Notes under the pieces: model-generated
Told to the model about the DNA's origin: nothing
Database searches by the model: none
Seen by the model: the letters and a program-made list of their open reading frames with translations, nothing else
Made by a program: the position numbers and the translations under genes
Shown: positions 24,660 to 36,863 of the stretch, one piece after another
How positions within the stretch are numbered: position 1 is the first letter of the stretch
How the letters are laid out: the number at the start of each line of letters is the position of its first letter
Assembly (NCBI GenBank): GCA_963932465.1
Contig: OZ010786.1
Location: forward strand, 536,799,073 to 536,863,072
Direction: 5' to 3'
From: Maratus speciosus
Lineage: Eukaryota; Arthropoda; Arachnida; Araneae; Salticidae
DNA: 64,000 nt

Positions 24660-25346
24660 ATAAAATTAAGGAGTTATTGATTTCTGATCGTAGTTAATAA
24701 GGAAATAAACTCCGAGTCTGCGATACGGTGATAACTCAAACTCCAATTTGAATCCAGTACATATAAAGATACAAATATACAATTCTTAGTCAATATGCTG
24801 TCATAACGGATATAGATGCGTGATAACGGAAACGATCTAAGAAAGACAGAAATAGACACCAAGACACTTCAAATGATATGAATTAGGTGCTTTATTTACG
24901 GAAATTAACGTTTTTACAACAAAACGCAACATTTACATTTATAGGCACGGATGTGGCAGATCTTGCTCTACATTACATTTTGCGTTAAGATATTACGCAA
25001 AATCTACGCACAAGATTATCTCACTACAAATATTTTATTTTTACTACAAATATTTGTCTCCGTTGACCGTACTAAGTTAGACCTGTGCAACGTGATAACT
25101 ACACAGGTCTTTTGAAATATAGACTCATTTGTTCATTTCTCAAGGAAATTCTTCAAAGTAAAACTAAAACTTATACTCGCTTCATCATTAGTTGCATTCC
25201 AGAAACGTGATACTACTCCTATTTCCACTGACTCCACGTCTCGCGATCTCGCTCACCGAGGACAATTCATCAAAAGAGATTATTTTTTGGTAGCTAGACT
25301 TGTTTCTCAGCTACCTGTTATATTATGCGCATTCCGATATATAACA
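24660..25346 (-). mobile_element. LTR-like segment of a retrotransposon (probable)
   Basis: On the minus strand a purine-rich run (CCACAGGAGGGG, plus 25348-25360) is followed at 25346 by TGTTATATATCGG. This is the usual arrangement of a polypurine tract and an LTR start. Downstream on the same strand are a TATA-like CCTATAAATG (about 24940) and an AATAAAG polyadenylation-type signal (about 24892), as in an LTR. The block is also richer in G and C than its surroundings. The far end is not resolved, and I place it only roughly. No gag, protease, reverse transcriptase or integrase frame lies upstream, so this is a lone or truncated LTR at most. Confidence 0.45.
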
Positions 25347-25360
25347 GCCCCTCCTGTGGT

Positions 25361-28190
25361 ATTATGGTTTGTACTATGCTTTCATACAATACAATTTTGA
25401 ATGCAATGGTACGTATTTTAATCTCATAGATACGAAAATTTATCCATAACTCAAGTATATCGATAATCATACACAGATAAATAAAATGCATGGAGAATAT
25501 AAAGTTAATTTAGCATGATTTAATTTAATCATACGTGGCATTAGCGTCAGAGACCTGACAGAATCCACGGTAAATTAACTGAGATTTCAGAACTGAGGTG
25601 TGCAGTCAATTCGCAAATTTATGATACTGTATTTAATATCTTTCATTCAACTGGTACATTAGAAAGAAAATCTTGTTTGATTCATTTGCAAAATTCCCAA
25701 AGTTAATTGTGTGCATTCTGAATCTATTAAATTTTATCAGGATGGATTTATTTCGAAAAAAATTAAACAGAAAATAAATGCTTTTAAAACTTAACAATTG
25801 TTAAACCAAAAAGTGTTAAACCATATGTGTGTGAATGTGGGTGTTTATCTTTCAATTTTAAATTGAGTATTATAAAATAGTACAAGTATGTGATTTCCTT
25901 AGTTATTAAGGGTATTAAAATAATGGAACTATGATACTTAATGTTAATTTTCTTTTAATAGATTAACTCTTTTTAACACTTTTCAACAAAGTTGGAAGTG
26001 TTTATGAATTCAATTTGTCTGTAAGTCTGTCGACTGTCCGTCCGTCCTCGCTCTAACTCCCGTAAATATACTCCTATTTTCATGCAATTGATAAAGGTTA
26101 CTTAGGGTCACCAAAGTATATGTTTGATATTGTATATGAAGTATATAGGATTAATAGTTCATTTACAAGGACACTCAAAAGAATTCCATTACATTATGGT
26201 ATGTGGGGAAAAATCGTTTGCAGAGTATTTTAATGATATTATGCTATTTCAGATGTATTGAAACGGATACAAATCACAGAATTTCACTACGATTACGTTA
26301 TAACAGCGCATTCATAGCATTTTTAGTCATTTATAGGGACACACAAAATAAATCGATTACAGTACTGTCTTTGAGTAATAATGGCTGCAGTGTACCTTTT
26401 AAAATTCGATATGAGCTTTTAAATTTAACTATCTTTTCCATGTTACTCGTTATATATAAATTCTATACCTCATATACAGGGCTGCACAAAAGTATTCACG
26501 TACCATTCTCCTTATTAGAGGAAATTACTGGAGGAGAATTTTCAACTAAAGTATATGTATTTCTTAGGTTAACAAAATTTTGGAATGAATGCAGTTAATA
26601 GATACAAACCTATATATCATATGCAGGGCTGCTCCAAGAATTCGGATTATTTTCCAATTGTAGATGGGAACAGTTGAAATTGGGTTTTCAATCGTGTTAT
26701 GCGTTTCCACATTGTTTAATTACACATAATATTTTAACTTATTAAAAGTACAGCTTTATTATGTTATTCTTAATGTGTTGGAAATTGTTTAATAATCTCT
26801 ACTTGATGTATGATTTTGCTTTCTTGATTTAAACTTAAATTGGCTAATAGCTATGATAGTTCATGATAATGCTTTGATATTTAAAACACAGTTAAAGTCC
26901 GATTTTGTCCATAGAAAAAGTATTTCGTAGTATAAGTTTATTTTTAGTGTTATTGAAATTTTAGATTTTTCTTAAACGGTTGTTTTATTATATCGTTATT
27001 TAAATATTATAAATTTATTATTATACATATATCTTAAACGTAAACTTTAATCTTTATTACTTACAAATTATTTTCGTGAATTACATGTGTATTTTCATGG
27101 AGATACAGCTAATGGCTTTCTATTATTCATGCACTATCCTTTCAAAGTCATAAAAGAGAATAACAGCGTGTAGCTAAATTTAGTACAATGCAGTTTTCGT
27201 AACTGAGGCCTTCCATTGAAGTATATAAATATGTGGCCACAATTAAAGACGTATAATAAGATTCTAAATACCATTGTTAGTTGTTAAAATTCTTGAACAT
27301 AGTCTAGTGCTATTCATAACTTTTGATGCTGTAATTATCTTAAATTATAAAGTTTTGCAGCAATCACCATTTTCTATTATCTTTCAAGTAATCACAGTTT
27401 ATACCCAGATTAATAAATATACTTAACATGCAACTTAACAAACTTTATGGTTCAATTAATGGATACGTGATATCATGCGAAAGAAAAATAATAATACGAT
27501 GAATTTGGAGATATCGCATGATATTGAACGATCTTCTCGTGTATGACAGATTAAAATTAAAGTATGGATAAAGGTTGACAGTTCCATAGTTTTTATCTCA
27601 ACATGAGGGTTGAAGTGCCATAATATTCCAAATTAAATATTTGAGCAGGAATTCTATGTGGATTCAAATATTTAAGTTTACAAGTGAATTATATTATCAA
27701 TGTGGTTAAATATCGTGATCTACTAAGTAGATTGTTTATATGTGTGAATAATAAATGTTGTGTAAAGTTCAAAAGCTAATAGAAATATTCATTTGGAATT
27801 ATTAGAAATTTATTCACTTTATAGTTTTTTAGTGAAAATAACAATTTATATATTAAGAATAGCGTTGTAGGGGAAAAAAATTGAAAATTATTAATCAAAC
27901 TTGATAAATTATTTTGACAGTACTTTTGTTAAATACTATAAATTTATACTAATCAACCACAGCATCATTGTCGTATTTTTTTTTTTTTATTTAAAATTAA
28001 CAGACATACCAACATGAAAAAAAAAATGTTATAAAACACCAATACTTATTTTCAATCGAATTTATAAAATACTACATGTAAATCTTTCAAGATTAGATCT
28101 GAAAACATCCGTCGAAATTTCATACCCATGTATTGACATTTCATGTGAATTTTTATATATTTTCCTCATTGCATTTTTTTTATATCTATC
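25361..28190. other. Noncoding DNA with a possible Tc1-type end
   Basis: No gene is recognised. At 26478 a CAGGGCTGCACAAAAG string resembles the end of Tc1-like elements, and a second CAGGGCTGC lies at 26625 with a similar upstream context. No matching inverted end or transposase frame was found. A GTCTGT/GTCCGTCC-rich stretch at about 26015-26050 resembles the sequence just inside the foldback ends at 51.3 and 55.7 kb. The 131-residue open frame at 26203-26598 has no recognisable motif. Confidence 0.35.
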
Positions 28191-28568
28191 TTAACCCTAT
28201 CTATCTTAATCCTATCTTAAGTGCCTGGCGTCCTAATTTTGGGACTTTTTTAAAAAAAATTCCCATTACAAATTGAATTATGATATTCTTTTAAAACTTA
28301 GTAAAATATATCCTTAGTATTTGTTTTCAATATTTATCCATAAATAGCAGTGCATTTTTAAGAATAAAAAGGCGAAATAAATGTTTGTTGTAGCGCAAAG
28401 TTGGATTTTCTTGAAATAAAATGGCGCGTTAGAAAAAGTGAGATATTTCTTTTATTTTTTTATCAATCATTTTATAAGTGGTATTATTTATAAGACGAAA
28501 TATTATTTTAGAATACGAATTTTTGCATTTTTTCAGATTTCTATTTTTTTTTGTTCGAATTTGAACAT

Positions 28569-28860
28569 TTATATATCGTCCCAATTTTGGGACGCTACGC
28601 ACGAATGGGTAACGAATGGTGTTTTCTCCGTTACTGTCCATGCATTAAATGTATGTTTTATGCCATTTATTTTGTTACAAAATGGTTACATACCATTCTG
28701 ATTATTATTTTATTATAAAATTATTATTTGGATTATTATTTGGCTATTCTTTGTTATTACTATAGGGGGAACAGGGGCTGGGCTCGGTTCAAGAACTAGA
28801 CACCCACCTCTTCCCACCCTTAGCTATTGGCTTAGTAAAAATTTATATCATACCGTTATG
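28569..28860 (+). repeat. Left inverted arm of the 28.2-30.2 kb element
   Basis: This arm pairs with 29850-30110. Shared landmarks are GTCCCAATTTTGGGAC, CTCCGTTACTGTC, ATGTTTTATGCCATTT, ATTATTACTATA and a C/G-rich patch. A third copy of the CCTAATTTTGGGAC motif lies nearer the end at about 28231-28245. Confidence 0.8.
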
Positions 28861-28908
28861 TTTTGTACTAGTTTAGTATTTAACATCCTGAGGTTACTAA
28901 ATTATATA

Positions 28909-29272
28909 CAGCAGAACCTCGAATATCCGACGAAATTGGGGGCCGAACCGACAGCGGATAATCAAATATCCGGATAATCGAGAATTTATCAATAATCATC
29001 TAGTTTAATATGCAACATCGTAATCGAACTGCTATTAGGTCTATTTGAACTGCTTAATAAATATCTAAACTTAAATTATACATGAAAAGAATTTTATTTG
29101 TTTAGAACAGGGATGTGTACACAGAAGGGAGGGGGGGGGGGGGAGAGTATAATTATCCCGGGATCGGATCTTGTGGGAACTCAAGCTAATTTCAATGGAA
29201 TTCGAAGAAAGGGGAACCAAAATGCTTATATCTACTCGTGGTTTGGTAAGGAACACTTGCATACACATGGAA

Positions 29273-29307
<35 letters not shown>

Positions 29308-29387
29308 GTTGGAAAAAATTTAGAATATCGACATTAGCTTACACAGATTTCCGGTTACAAGAGGGTCGTACAATCGAAGTTCTACTG
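28909..29387. mobile_element. Tigger/pogo-like MITE
   Basis: The terminal inverted repeat is CAGCAGAACCTCGAATATCC at the left and CAGTAGAACTTCGATTGTAC in reverse complement at the right. This is the CAGTAGAACCTCG type of Tigger/pogo elements. TA dinucleotides flank both ends (28907-28908, 29388-29389). The 479 bp length and absence of coding sequence make it a MITE. It contains a G-run at about 29130-29143 and a poly-A run at about 29277-29306. Confidence 0.8.
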
Positions 29388-29389
29388 TA

Positions 29390-29806
29390 CCATATATACT
29401 CGTGTGTAAAACGAAGAACTTTTGCCAATTTCCTGCAAGTAAATTGGGTGGTAGACTCATACGCAAGTCAATTACAAAAGCCCCCCCCCCCCCCAAAAAA
29501 AAAAAAAAAAAAAAAACAACAAAAAAAAAAAAAAACCCTCGAATACTGCAAAAGTCTGATTTTTAATGTGTATAAATAATAAAATAATATATAAAATATA
29601 CAAATAATAATAATTTCTTATTAAAAAAAATTCAATGATTTGTTTTTGTTTACTTACTAATTCTTCGATTTGTAAGTGAAATCTTTGGTTTGATTTTGGG
29701 CGAAATTGAAGTAAAAAGTTAGGAGGTCGACATGCGCGAGTTTTTCATTTTTTGCAGAATTTGCATTCAAAAGTTAATGGGTCGGCGCATATGCGAGTAT
29801 AAACGG
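29390..29806. mobile_element. Second TA-target MITE, back to back with the Tigger-like one
   Basis: The ends CCATATATACTCGTGTG (left) and CCGTTTATACTCGCATA (right, reverse complement) form an imperfect inverted repeat. TA lies on both sides (29388-29389 and 29807-29808). The left TA is the same dinucleotide that closes the Tigger-like MITE. The element is 417 bp, noncoding, with poly-C and poly-A runs at about 29480-29535. Confidence 0.7.
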
Positions 29807-29849
29807 TATGTATACTCTATTAATAATTATTGATTATTATAAATTTTTA

Positions 29850-30110
29850 CTGTATAAATTTTTAATATGCCAATAGGTAATGGTGAGGAGGAAGGGGGTC
29901 TTGTTCTTCAGCCGACCCCAGCCTCCCCACCCCCCTTATAGTAATAATAAAGAAACTTTTATAGTCAAATAACAATCCGAAGGATATATATCCTTTCAGG
30001 AACATATCAAATGGCATAAAACATAGATATAATGCTTAGACAGTAACGGAGTAAACCCCTACCCTTTTGTGCTTAGTGTCCCAAAATTGGGACATTTAGA
30101 TTTTTATATG
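29850..30110 (-). repeat. Right inverted arm of the 28.2-30.2 kb element
   Basis: Reverse complement partner of 28569-28860, with the same landmarks in mirrored order. Confidence 0.8.
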
Positions 30111-30290
30111 TTAAATAAATATTTTTTCAAAGGAAATTTTTCTATTATTTTTTACGTTCATTTTACACTATTTACTATAATTAAGCACAATACTGACTTG
30201 AAAAAAAAATCAGGCACTAATGGGTTAAATTATATTTATCTCTCATATCCCCTATTTGAAATTCATTTATTCTACGCCTGTTATTTGATA

Positions 30291-31119
30291 TATCGGTGAT
30301 CCAGAAGATCCGGGAGTTTTGAAATGTCAATAATTGGAAAACTACGTACAATAGAAAGGTATGGTTTTCACATATTTGCTCAGAAACGTGTGGGATTTTT
30401 GTTTGTAATGAAACTTTTTAAAAATGAATAGTTAAAATTTTTGGAAGCAGATGGCGCTGCTGTACAACATCGAAAATATCTGTACCATGTGTTATATAAG
30501 CAGATGAGTATATTGCGCAACATCCTTCCTAATATATTGCTCAGATTTTGCTTTAAGGGTCGTTTATGTTCAAACGCTTTTTCGAAGGTTAAAAAAATTG
30601 CATTTAAAAGGAATTTTGATACAAAATTTCATGTGTAACTACCATGTTTAGACATGCTTTTTTTGCGTGACAAAGCTTTGTTCGTTAAGCTGTTTAACAA
30701 AAAGGATGTATCGGCAAGTTTGTCTTTGCTTTCTTATCATACAATGAGTGGAATAAAAACTGCAAAAGTAGCGATGATGTTACAAAACTGAAGGCATAAA
30801 ATGGTTTGAGGATACGGGTTTATTGGAAGATCCTCAAGGAAGTGGGACTCTCCAAACAACTGTTGCAGCCGTAAACAAGGTAGACATGGGTAGAACTGGA
30901 TACAAGTCTGCTTTATTAAACGATAGCAAAATTATAATAAAAATTTCAGCGACACCTGTTGGTAAAAAGTGTAACTAGTTAACATATTATTCTCTTTTTC
31001 ATTAAAAAACAAATGTCATATGTATCTAAGAATTTCTGTGAAAACCGCATCTTTCTATTGTATATAGTTTACTAATTATTAACATTTCAAAACTACCGGA
31101 ACTTCTGGATCACCCGATA
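30291..31119 (+). mobile_element. Mariner/IS630-class relic with ~80 bp inverted ends
   Basis: The left end (TATCGGTGATCCAGAAG) and the right end in reverse complement (TATCGGGTGATCCAGAAG) continue matching for about 80 bases. The interior holds a CAGATGGCGCTGCTGT sequence (30449-30464) upstream of an N-terminal transposase fragment. At 829 bp it lacks the DDE domain and is an internally deleted derivative. Confidence 0.75.
30654..30898 (+). pseudogene. DUF4817/HTH N-terminal transposase fragment
   Basis: The plus-strand frame from ATG at 30654 reads RDKALFVKLFNKKDVSASL, then SGIKTAKVAMM. After a one-base shift near 30790 it continues as an EGIKWFEDTGLLEDPQGSG-type stretch. This follows the order of the DUF4817 helix-turn-helix domain found at the N-terminus of a transposase family abundant in spiders: a KALLVKLFYKN-like start, a G.K..K.PM linker, and a FE.TGS....GRG-like end. 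The DDE half is absent. It lies inside the inverted-repeat element at 30291-31119, so it is that element's truncated transposase. It is not functional. Confidence 0.65.
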
Positions 31120-34100
31120 TTTTATATTTAAAAAATTCCCTATCAAATACTCTTTTTATTTCATAGGCTCGATTTTTTACTTTCCAGGATGCATTCTAAA
31201 TATTTAATTCCTTTTCTCAGTAGCTCATAAATTGCTATTAATTTGAGTTTACGTTACGGACTGATACGAAGTCAATTTCAAACTGAATCCCAGACTTTTA
31301 ATAGTACTGATGTCCGCACTTGAATATACATGAATAGAATTCTTGAATAGAACATACAAAACGAAATGTGCTTCTAAATGCTTGAAAATTTGGTGACAGG
31401 CGTATTGCAGATTTTTCCTAATTAATTTTGATTTGATTCCTGGAAACATCTAAAGTAAGATATGTATTTGTATTACTAAAATTTAGAAACGAGGGGAGTT
31501 ATCATCGAACGGTTTAGTATATCTGCGATTTCTGATTGTTATTAAGCTATTTAAGACTCAAGTACCTTGCCAGTATGATATGTTTGCAAATTATTAAAAG
31601 CTGTGTTCAAATCATTCTGCCGCTTTTATTAGGGAATTTTGATTTTTCAAGTGATTTTTGATTCCATACGCCTTGATTACTGTCAAAAGAGGACTACACA
31701 ACCCATTTACTGTCTGATGTATATTTATGAATTAATTCACCAGGCTGCAATGATTTTTTAATAGGAGTTCTCTAGTACTGCTTCCTAATGTAGTTTTAAA
31801 TCATCAAAGTAAGTCAGCGGAAGTAGTCAGCGGTATCACGTCAGAATTTGGCGGGGTTTCAATGTATAAGATATCGTTAGAAAACTAATACTGTACCTTA
31901 ACGTGTTTACTTCTAGTGATGTGTGCAGCCATCAATTAATCGGAGAAATAGACTATAGGTAATGTCTCTTTAAAAGTTTTTGTATAAAATAAAATGATTT
32001 ATTTTGTTATTATGGATGTTATATCTAAAACATGTTCACAAAATTAATTTTAAACGTATTTTTTCTGGAATACACAATAATTAGCCTATATTTTTTGAAG
32101 CAAATGGTTTGAAATTTTTTATTATTTTACCGAAATCATGTTTCATTAATATGCTGAAACTGTGTAATTAATTTTATTGTTAACATCTGTTTGAGTTTAA
32201 TGATATTGAACAGTGTTATTTCCTTTGAGCTTATTCAATTGTTTAAACGTTTTTGTTGATGGTTTTCATTAATGGTGATGTTTTAATGGTTTAAACATAC
32301 GGTAACAGAACAAACTCAAATGACAAATTTTTCTCCTTTGTAAATATTAATGCTGGAATTTATGGCATTGAAATAACTGCCCCTTTTGTATAAAAAATTC
32401 ACAACAGACTAATAATAAATTTCGGGGTATATAAACCGAAACAAACAATAGCATGCTCATAGAGACTTGGTTATACTATTTTGATGTTTGTCAGCAAAAT
32501 CGAAATTCGGAAGTGTAGGAACCTATGTAACTTTTTAAGGGAAATATTTTAACCACATATTTTATCTCCCATGTGCACTGGTTAAAGATAATATGATGCA
32601 ATCGCTGAGAATCTTAAACATAAAATGTTTGTTTATATTTTGATTTTACAAATTCAAACTTAAGCTCTATTTTTCAAATGGAAAATATCTAGACAAAAAT
32701 TTTAGGAGATATCTTTTAAGAAACATTCGAGTAATTGTAATAAGGTTTGACTGGTGGATTAAAAGTTAAGTAAAAAAAAAATAGTTTTATATCATCGAAG
32801 CAGTACTAACGAGGAATAAAGTATACTCAGCATATTAGTACACATTTTATCACCTACTACCTATTAAATGAGAAATCTAACTAAATATGCTAGAAATGCA
32901 TTCCAAATTTCCCCAAAAATGTGTTAGTTTTCAGAAATGGCATCAAAATTATGATATGAATATGTGGTAATGAGAAATGGGTTTTGTATACACCACCTTC
33001 TATACACCAGCTTCTTGTCTAGAAGCGTTTTAGCGAATTTCTATTCCATATGTTTAGATTTTACCCCAAATCCCACAACACTACACTATTACTACATGTT
33101 TCTGTGTAATGTGACAATTCTCATGTTTCCAATGATTTTTTAGCAGTCGTATTCTGGTATTTCTCAATAATGTGACAGCAAATCGTCACATATATATCTT
33201 TATATATACAAGGAAGTTTCAAGAAGTTCGACACAAACATAAAAAACTTTAATGTAGAATATTAATACTTGTTTCAAGAAAAAAACTTCTAAATATAATT
33301 AATAAGATAGGAATAACGAAATAGGAATAAATGAAAAAGAATGTATGGGTCAGAAAGACGCGTCTTTTTGTGATTAATTTTGGTATGGTCTGCAAGATTA
33401 TTCAGAAATCTACAACAAGCATGAGTGCAGAATATAATAGTAAATATTTAGTGTAATTGATTTTATCCGGGAGATATCACTTAGCCTAATGCAGTAACAT
33501 TGTTGACATTATTATTTAACGAAAAATGATTTACAGTTTATTTTATTGACGACCTTCTAACAAATACCTAAAATTAAGTAAATAGATGATAATGATTTGC
33601 AAGTATTAGTGGCAAAATAATAATACGCACGCATACTGGATATGTCATATAATATGTGAGTGCTGTTTGTTTAATTGGTATTTAAAACTGATATTTCTTA
33701 TGTAAGAGTTCTGCTGTACTTTAAAGATTGCGAGCTTCCTGCGTAGAGGCTGCCTGAAAGCATTTTTTTAAACGAGAATTTTTCATTATATATGACCAGA
33801 AAAATAATCCAGCTTATGGGAGCTAAATAAAACATATTTATGAGAAATTTATCTCCAAGCTCCAGAACAAGCCAAAAATCTAATTGTAATCTTATACTAT
33901 TTAAATTAGTATTATTTTATTAAATAACCCACCAGTATTTTTGGAAAATTAAGATGTATAATTTAAATAATTCACATTACAAAAGTTTACTTGAAATCCG
34001 CTCTGCTTAAAAAACTTTTTTGCGAAATAAGTGGAGAAAAGTACACTTTTCCCTCCATAAATATCGTTTTTCAAAATATGTCAAAAAATTCGATGAAGCA

Positions 34101-34619
34101 GTGAAGAAAAATTACTGAATGTAATCCACCAAACATGCGAAAAATGGGGTTAATGCCAAAGCTTTCATCCACTGTTTTATGAATATTCTTCTTGTCTATA
34201 AAAATAACACATATGTTCTCTTTTCGTGTATGGAAATGATGGTCTTGTGAATATAGAGGCTTGATTTTGACACAAGGGCTTCAGATTCTATTAAAATAGC
34301 TTTTAGGAATAAGACATTTTTATGGCTAACTTCAAAATTTTCGACCTGAATATATTTAAATATGTATAAAGGCATGAAACATCAGACTTTGTAATATTTT
34401 TAGCATATTAAAATCAAATCAACGAAGTGAAAATATTGTTTAGAAAAGTAGAGATTACACGAATTTACTTTTTGGATAGTGTTAAAATTTTCTCGATTTT
34501 ACGCGTCAAACATTGTTGAGATATACAAAAATAGGATTTTTCATGCTTAACGTAAAAATTTCAAAACATTAAATTTTATTTCCATATACTAATAAATAGT
34601 CGATCATTGCTTGAAAAAA
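31120..34619. other. Noncoding DNA without recognised features
   Basis: AT-rich sequence with no coherent open frame, repeat pair or RNA signature that I could identify. The only open frame above 60 codons (31249-31449 minus) has no motif. A short duplicated phrase TATACACCACCTTCTATACA lies near 32990. Confidence 0.45.
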
Positions 34620-35255
34620 ATTAAATGAAATATTTTTTTGTGTAAAATTGGTGTCGAAAGTTTGGAGAATCAGAACTATTTTTAATTAAATATATTGGAT
34701 CCAAATTTAATTTAAAAATTAATGTGAATATAATGTTGCCTAATATATATATATATATATTCTGCTTTACATTTTAAACAATCCAAGAGACTTTTTAATA
34801 ATTTTATCTATACCTATTATTTTTAAAACGTTTTAAATAACTATACATTTATTATCAATTTTTATATATTGCATTGTTCATTCTAAATTTATAATAAATG
34901 TTATTAAAATTTTATTTTTATTACAATAATAATGTCAATTATTACATGAAAAGAAATTAAATTAAATAATTAACTGTGTCAAATTTGTGTTGAAAGTTTA
35001 GATAATCAGAAATATTTTTTAATTAAATATATTGGATTCAAAATATAATTTAATTTTAAATTTAATATGGACATACTGTTGTCTGATATATATTTTTTTC
35101 GACTTTACACTTTTCACTTTAAACATTACAAATTACTTTTAATATCTTTATGTATATTTATTATTTTTAAAAGGTTTTGTATAAGTATACAACTATTTTA
35201 CGTGTTTATGTATTACATTCTCCATTTTTAATTTTCAATAAATTATATATGAAAC
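34620..35255 (+). repeat. Tandem duplication, ~345 bp offset
   Basis: 34620-34905 recurs as 34965-35255. Shared landmarks in order are GAAAGTTT, an AATCAGAA word, AATTAAATATATTGGATYC, a TATATATAT-rich stretch, ACATTTTAAAC / CACTTTAAAC and TTATTTTTAAAA. The copies are clearly diverged. No coding capacity is seen. Confidence 0.75.
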
Positions 35256-35802
35256 TTTTTCCACACATATTAAATATGCTAGATCTTAAAACAGCGTAAA
35301 ATTATTTTTTATTATTTTGGTATTTTTTATTATTTTGTATTTTTTAAACTTGTACTTTGTGTTACAAAATGTCGAAGCAAAAAAGTGTTTTTGGGGGAAG
35401 ACAAGACTGTACGTAACCATAGAGGAAATATGCGAGCTATAAGACATGTTTCCTCGAAAACTAACAGGCCGATTTTGGTGAAATTTGAATCCCTATTCAC
35501 TGGATTATGCTCTAGATTTATCGCATACGGATTCTTTCTGCGACTAAAACTTTTTATTTTACAAGGAGAGGGCCAACCTTGTTAATCACAGATTTTGATT
35601 ATTTTATAATTATTAATTAATTTAATTTTTTTTTGTCTCTATCCTACACCATATATTAAAATATATGGTGTAGGATAGAGACCCCTTAGTATCAGGTTGG
35701 ACGGATTTTATCCAACGCTCCTTAGTTCATGAGAAACCGGGAGGGGGGTGTTGTCTAATAGTAGTACACAACTTAAATACTTACTTTGTAACTAACAGGA
35801 TA

Positions 35803-35877
35803 GGTTGGTCGTAGCTCAGTTCGCTTTGCGTTTGCCGGCAGATCTGCGGGTCCGGGTTCGATACCGGGACGCGCTGC
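35803..35877 (+). repeat. tRNA-like segment, left arm
   Basis: The segment contains an A-box-like TAGCTCAGTTCG (35812-35823) and, 33 bases later, a good B-box GGTTCGATACC (35855-35865). This is the internal RNA polymerase III promoter layout of tRNA genes. The T arm (CCGGG-TTCGATA-CCGGG) has one mismatch in five pairs, but the D stem does not close and no standard anticodon arm forms. It therefore looks like a tRNA-derived promoter module rather than a working tRNA gene. It sits at the inner end of the inverted arm. Confidence 0.6.
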
Positions 35878-36610
35878 ATTTGATTTTCTCATTTTTTGTT
35901 TTATAAATATATTCGTAAGTATAAATTAATAATCTCATTGTCAATTAAAATTTATAATATTGTATATCAATTATAATTTTAACCTAATTAATTTTTTACT
36001 TTTAACTAAATAGTTGTATAAAACATCATAAAACTGTTAATTTTTTAAAATCACTTTTAAAATGTATTTCATATATTCTTTATCGATGCAATGATATTGC
36101 GCAATTGTGTTAATTCGTGATTTTAAAGAAACATCATTTACGCATTGCTTTAACAAAGGAAGTCAATGCGGTAATACTATTATTCTGTTTTTAAAGTAAC
36201 AAGCATAATTATATTAAAAATTAGCATCAGAATTAAATTACAACCGACTTTTGCATATTAAGGATTTTTAAATTTGTAATACGCATGCTTGCACTTTCAA
36301 TTATTCTGCTTTCCCCGTTATCACCTTTCTGCTTTTATTTTTATTTTATTTGAATATTCTTTTATTTTATTATAACTACATGATGCCACAATATGTTTTG
36401 TCATGATTTTGGAATTTTCATCTTTCAATAATAGATCCAATTTCTTTTTAAACCTCTTTAAAGGATGAGAAATAATAGTTTTAAAATAAAAAATGATAAA
36501 TTTAAGTTTGTTAACATTATAATTAATGTATGATATTGAAATTTTTAATTTAAATTATTAAATTATAATTACAAGTATATTTAAAAAAGAAAAAAAGAGA
36601 AAAAACTAAT

Positions 36611-36685
36611 GTAGCGAGTTCGGGTACCGATCTCGGAGCCGTAGATCAGCCAGCAGACGCCGTACAACCTGAGCTACGACCAACC
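36611..36685 (-). repeat. tRNA-like segment, right arm
   Basis: Mirror copy of 35803-35877, with the same TAGCTCAG A-box-like word and a weaker B-box (GATCGGTACCC). The two copies differ at many more positions than the outer arm sequence does. This suggests faster change, or separate origins, of this module. Confidence 0.55.
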
Positions 36686-36863
36686 TATCCTTTTTGTTAC
36701 AAAGTAAGTATTTAAGTTGTGTACTACTATTAGACCCTCCGGTTTCTCAAGAACTAAGGAGCGTTGGATAAAACCCGTTGAAACAGAGACTAAGGGGTCT
36801 CTACCCTACAACATATATTAAAATAATCAAAATATGTGATTACAAGGTTGGCGCTCTCCTTGT

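Larger units (their letters stand above)
28191..30228. mobile_element. piggyBac-type nonautonomous element with nested insertions
   Basis: The right end reads, in reverse complement, TTAACCCATTAGTGCCTG (30211-30228). The left end reads TTAACCC at 28191, and after a ~20 bp local duplication TTAAGTGCCTG at about 28217. The TTAA-CCC start fits piggyBac. Just inside, long inverted arms run at about 28569-28860 and 29850-30110. Each holds the palindrome GTCCCAATTTTGGGAC and a GC-rich patch. Between the arms lie two smaller elements (28909-29387 and 29390-29806). No transposase frame is seen, so the element is nonautonomous. Confidence 0.65.
35561..36863. mobile_element. Foldback element with tRNA-like inner arm ends
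   Basis: The left arm starts ACAAGGAGAGGGCCAACC at 35561. The right arm ends at 36863 with its complement (ACAAGGAGAGCGCCAACC in reverse). The arms match with small indels over ~260-320 bp, through ATCCAACGCTCCTTAGTTC, GAGAAACCGG, AATAGTAGTACACAACTT and GGATAGGTTGGTCGTAGCTC. The left arm also has a nested palindrome (35639-35687) in which CTCTATCCTACACCATATAT is followed by its near-complement. The ~730 bp centre (35880-36610) is AT-rich and noncoding. A target-site duplication is not clear. No transposase is present. The class is unassigned. Confidence 0.8.

Noticed and set aside
26203..26598. 131-residue open frame, the longest plausible single frame on plus
   Set aside because: No domain, signal peptide or conserved pattern is seen. 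It overlaps Tc1-end-like text, and length alone is not convincing in this window.
35385..35585. Open frame upstream of the tRNA-like foldback element
   Set aside because: It runs into the element's arm and has no recognisable motif. The DNA resembles a degenerate foldback-array phrase.
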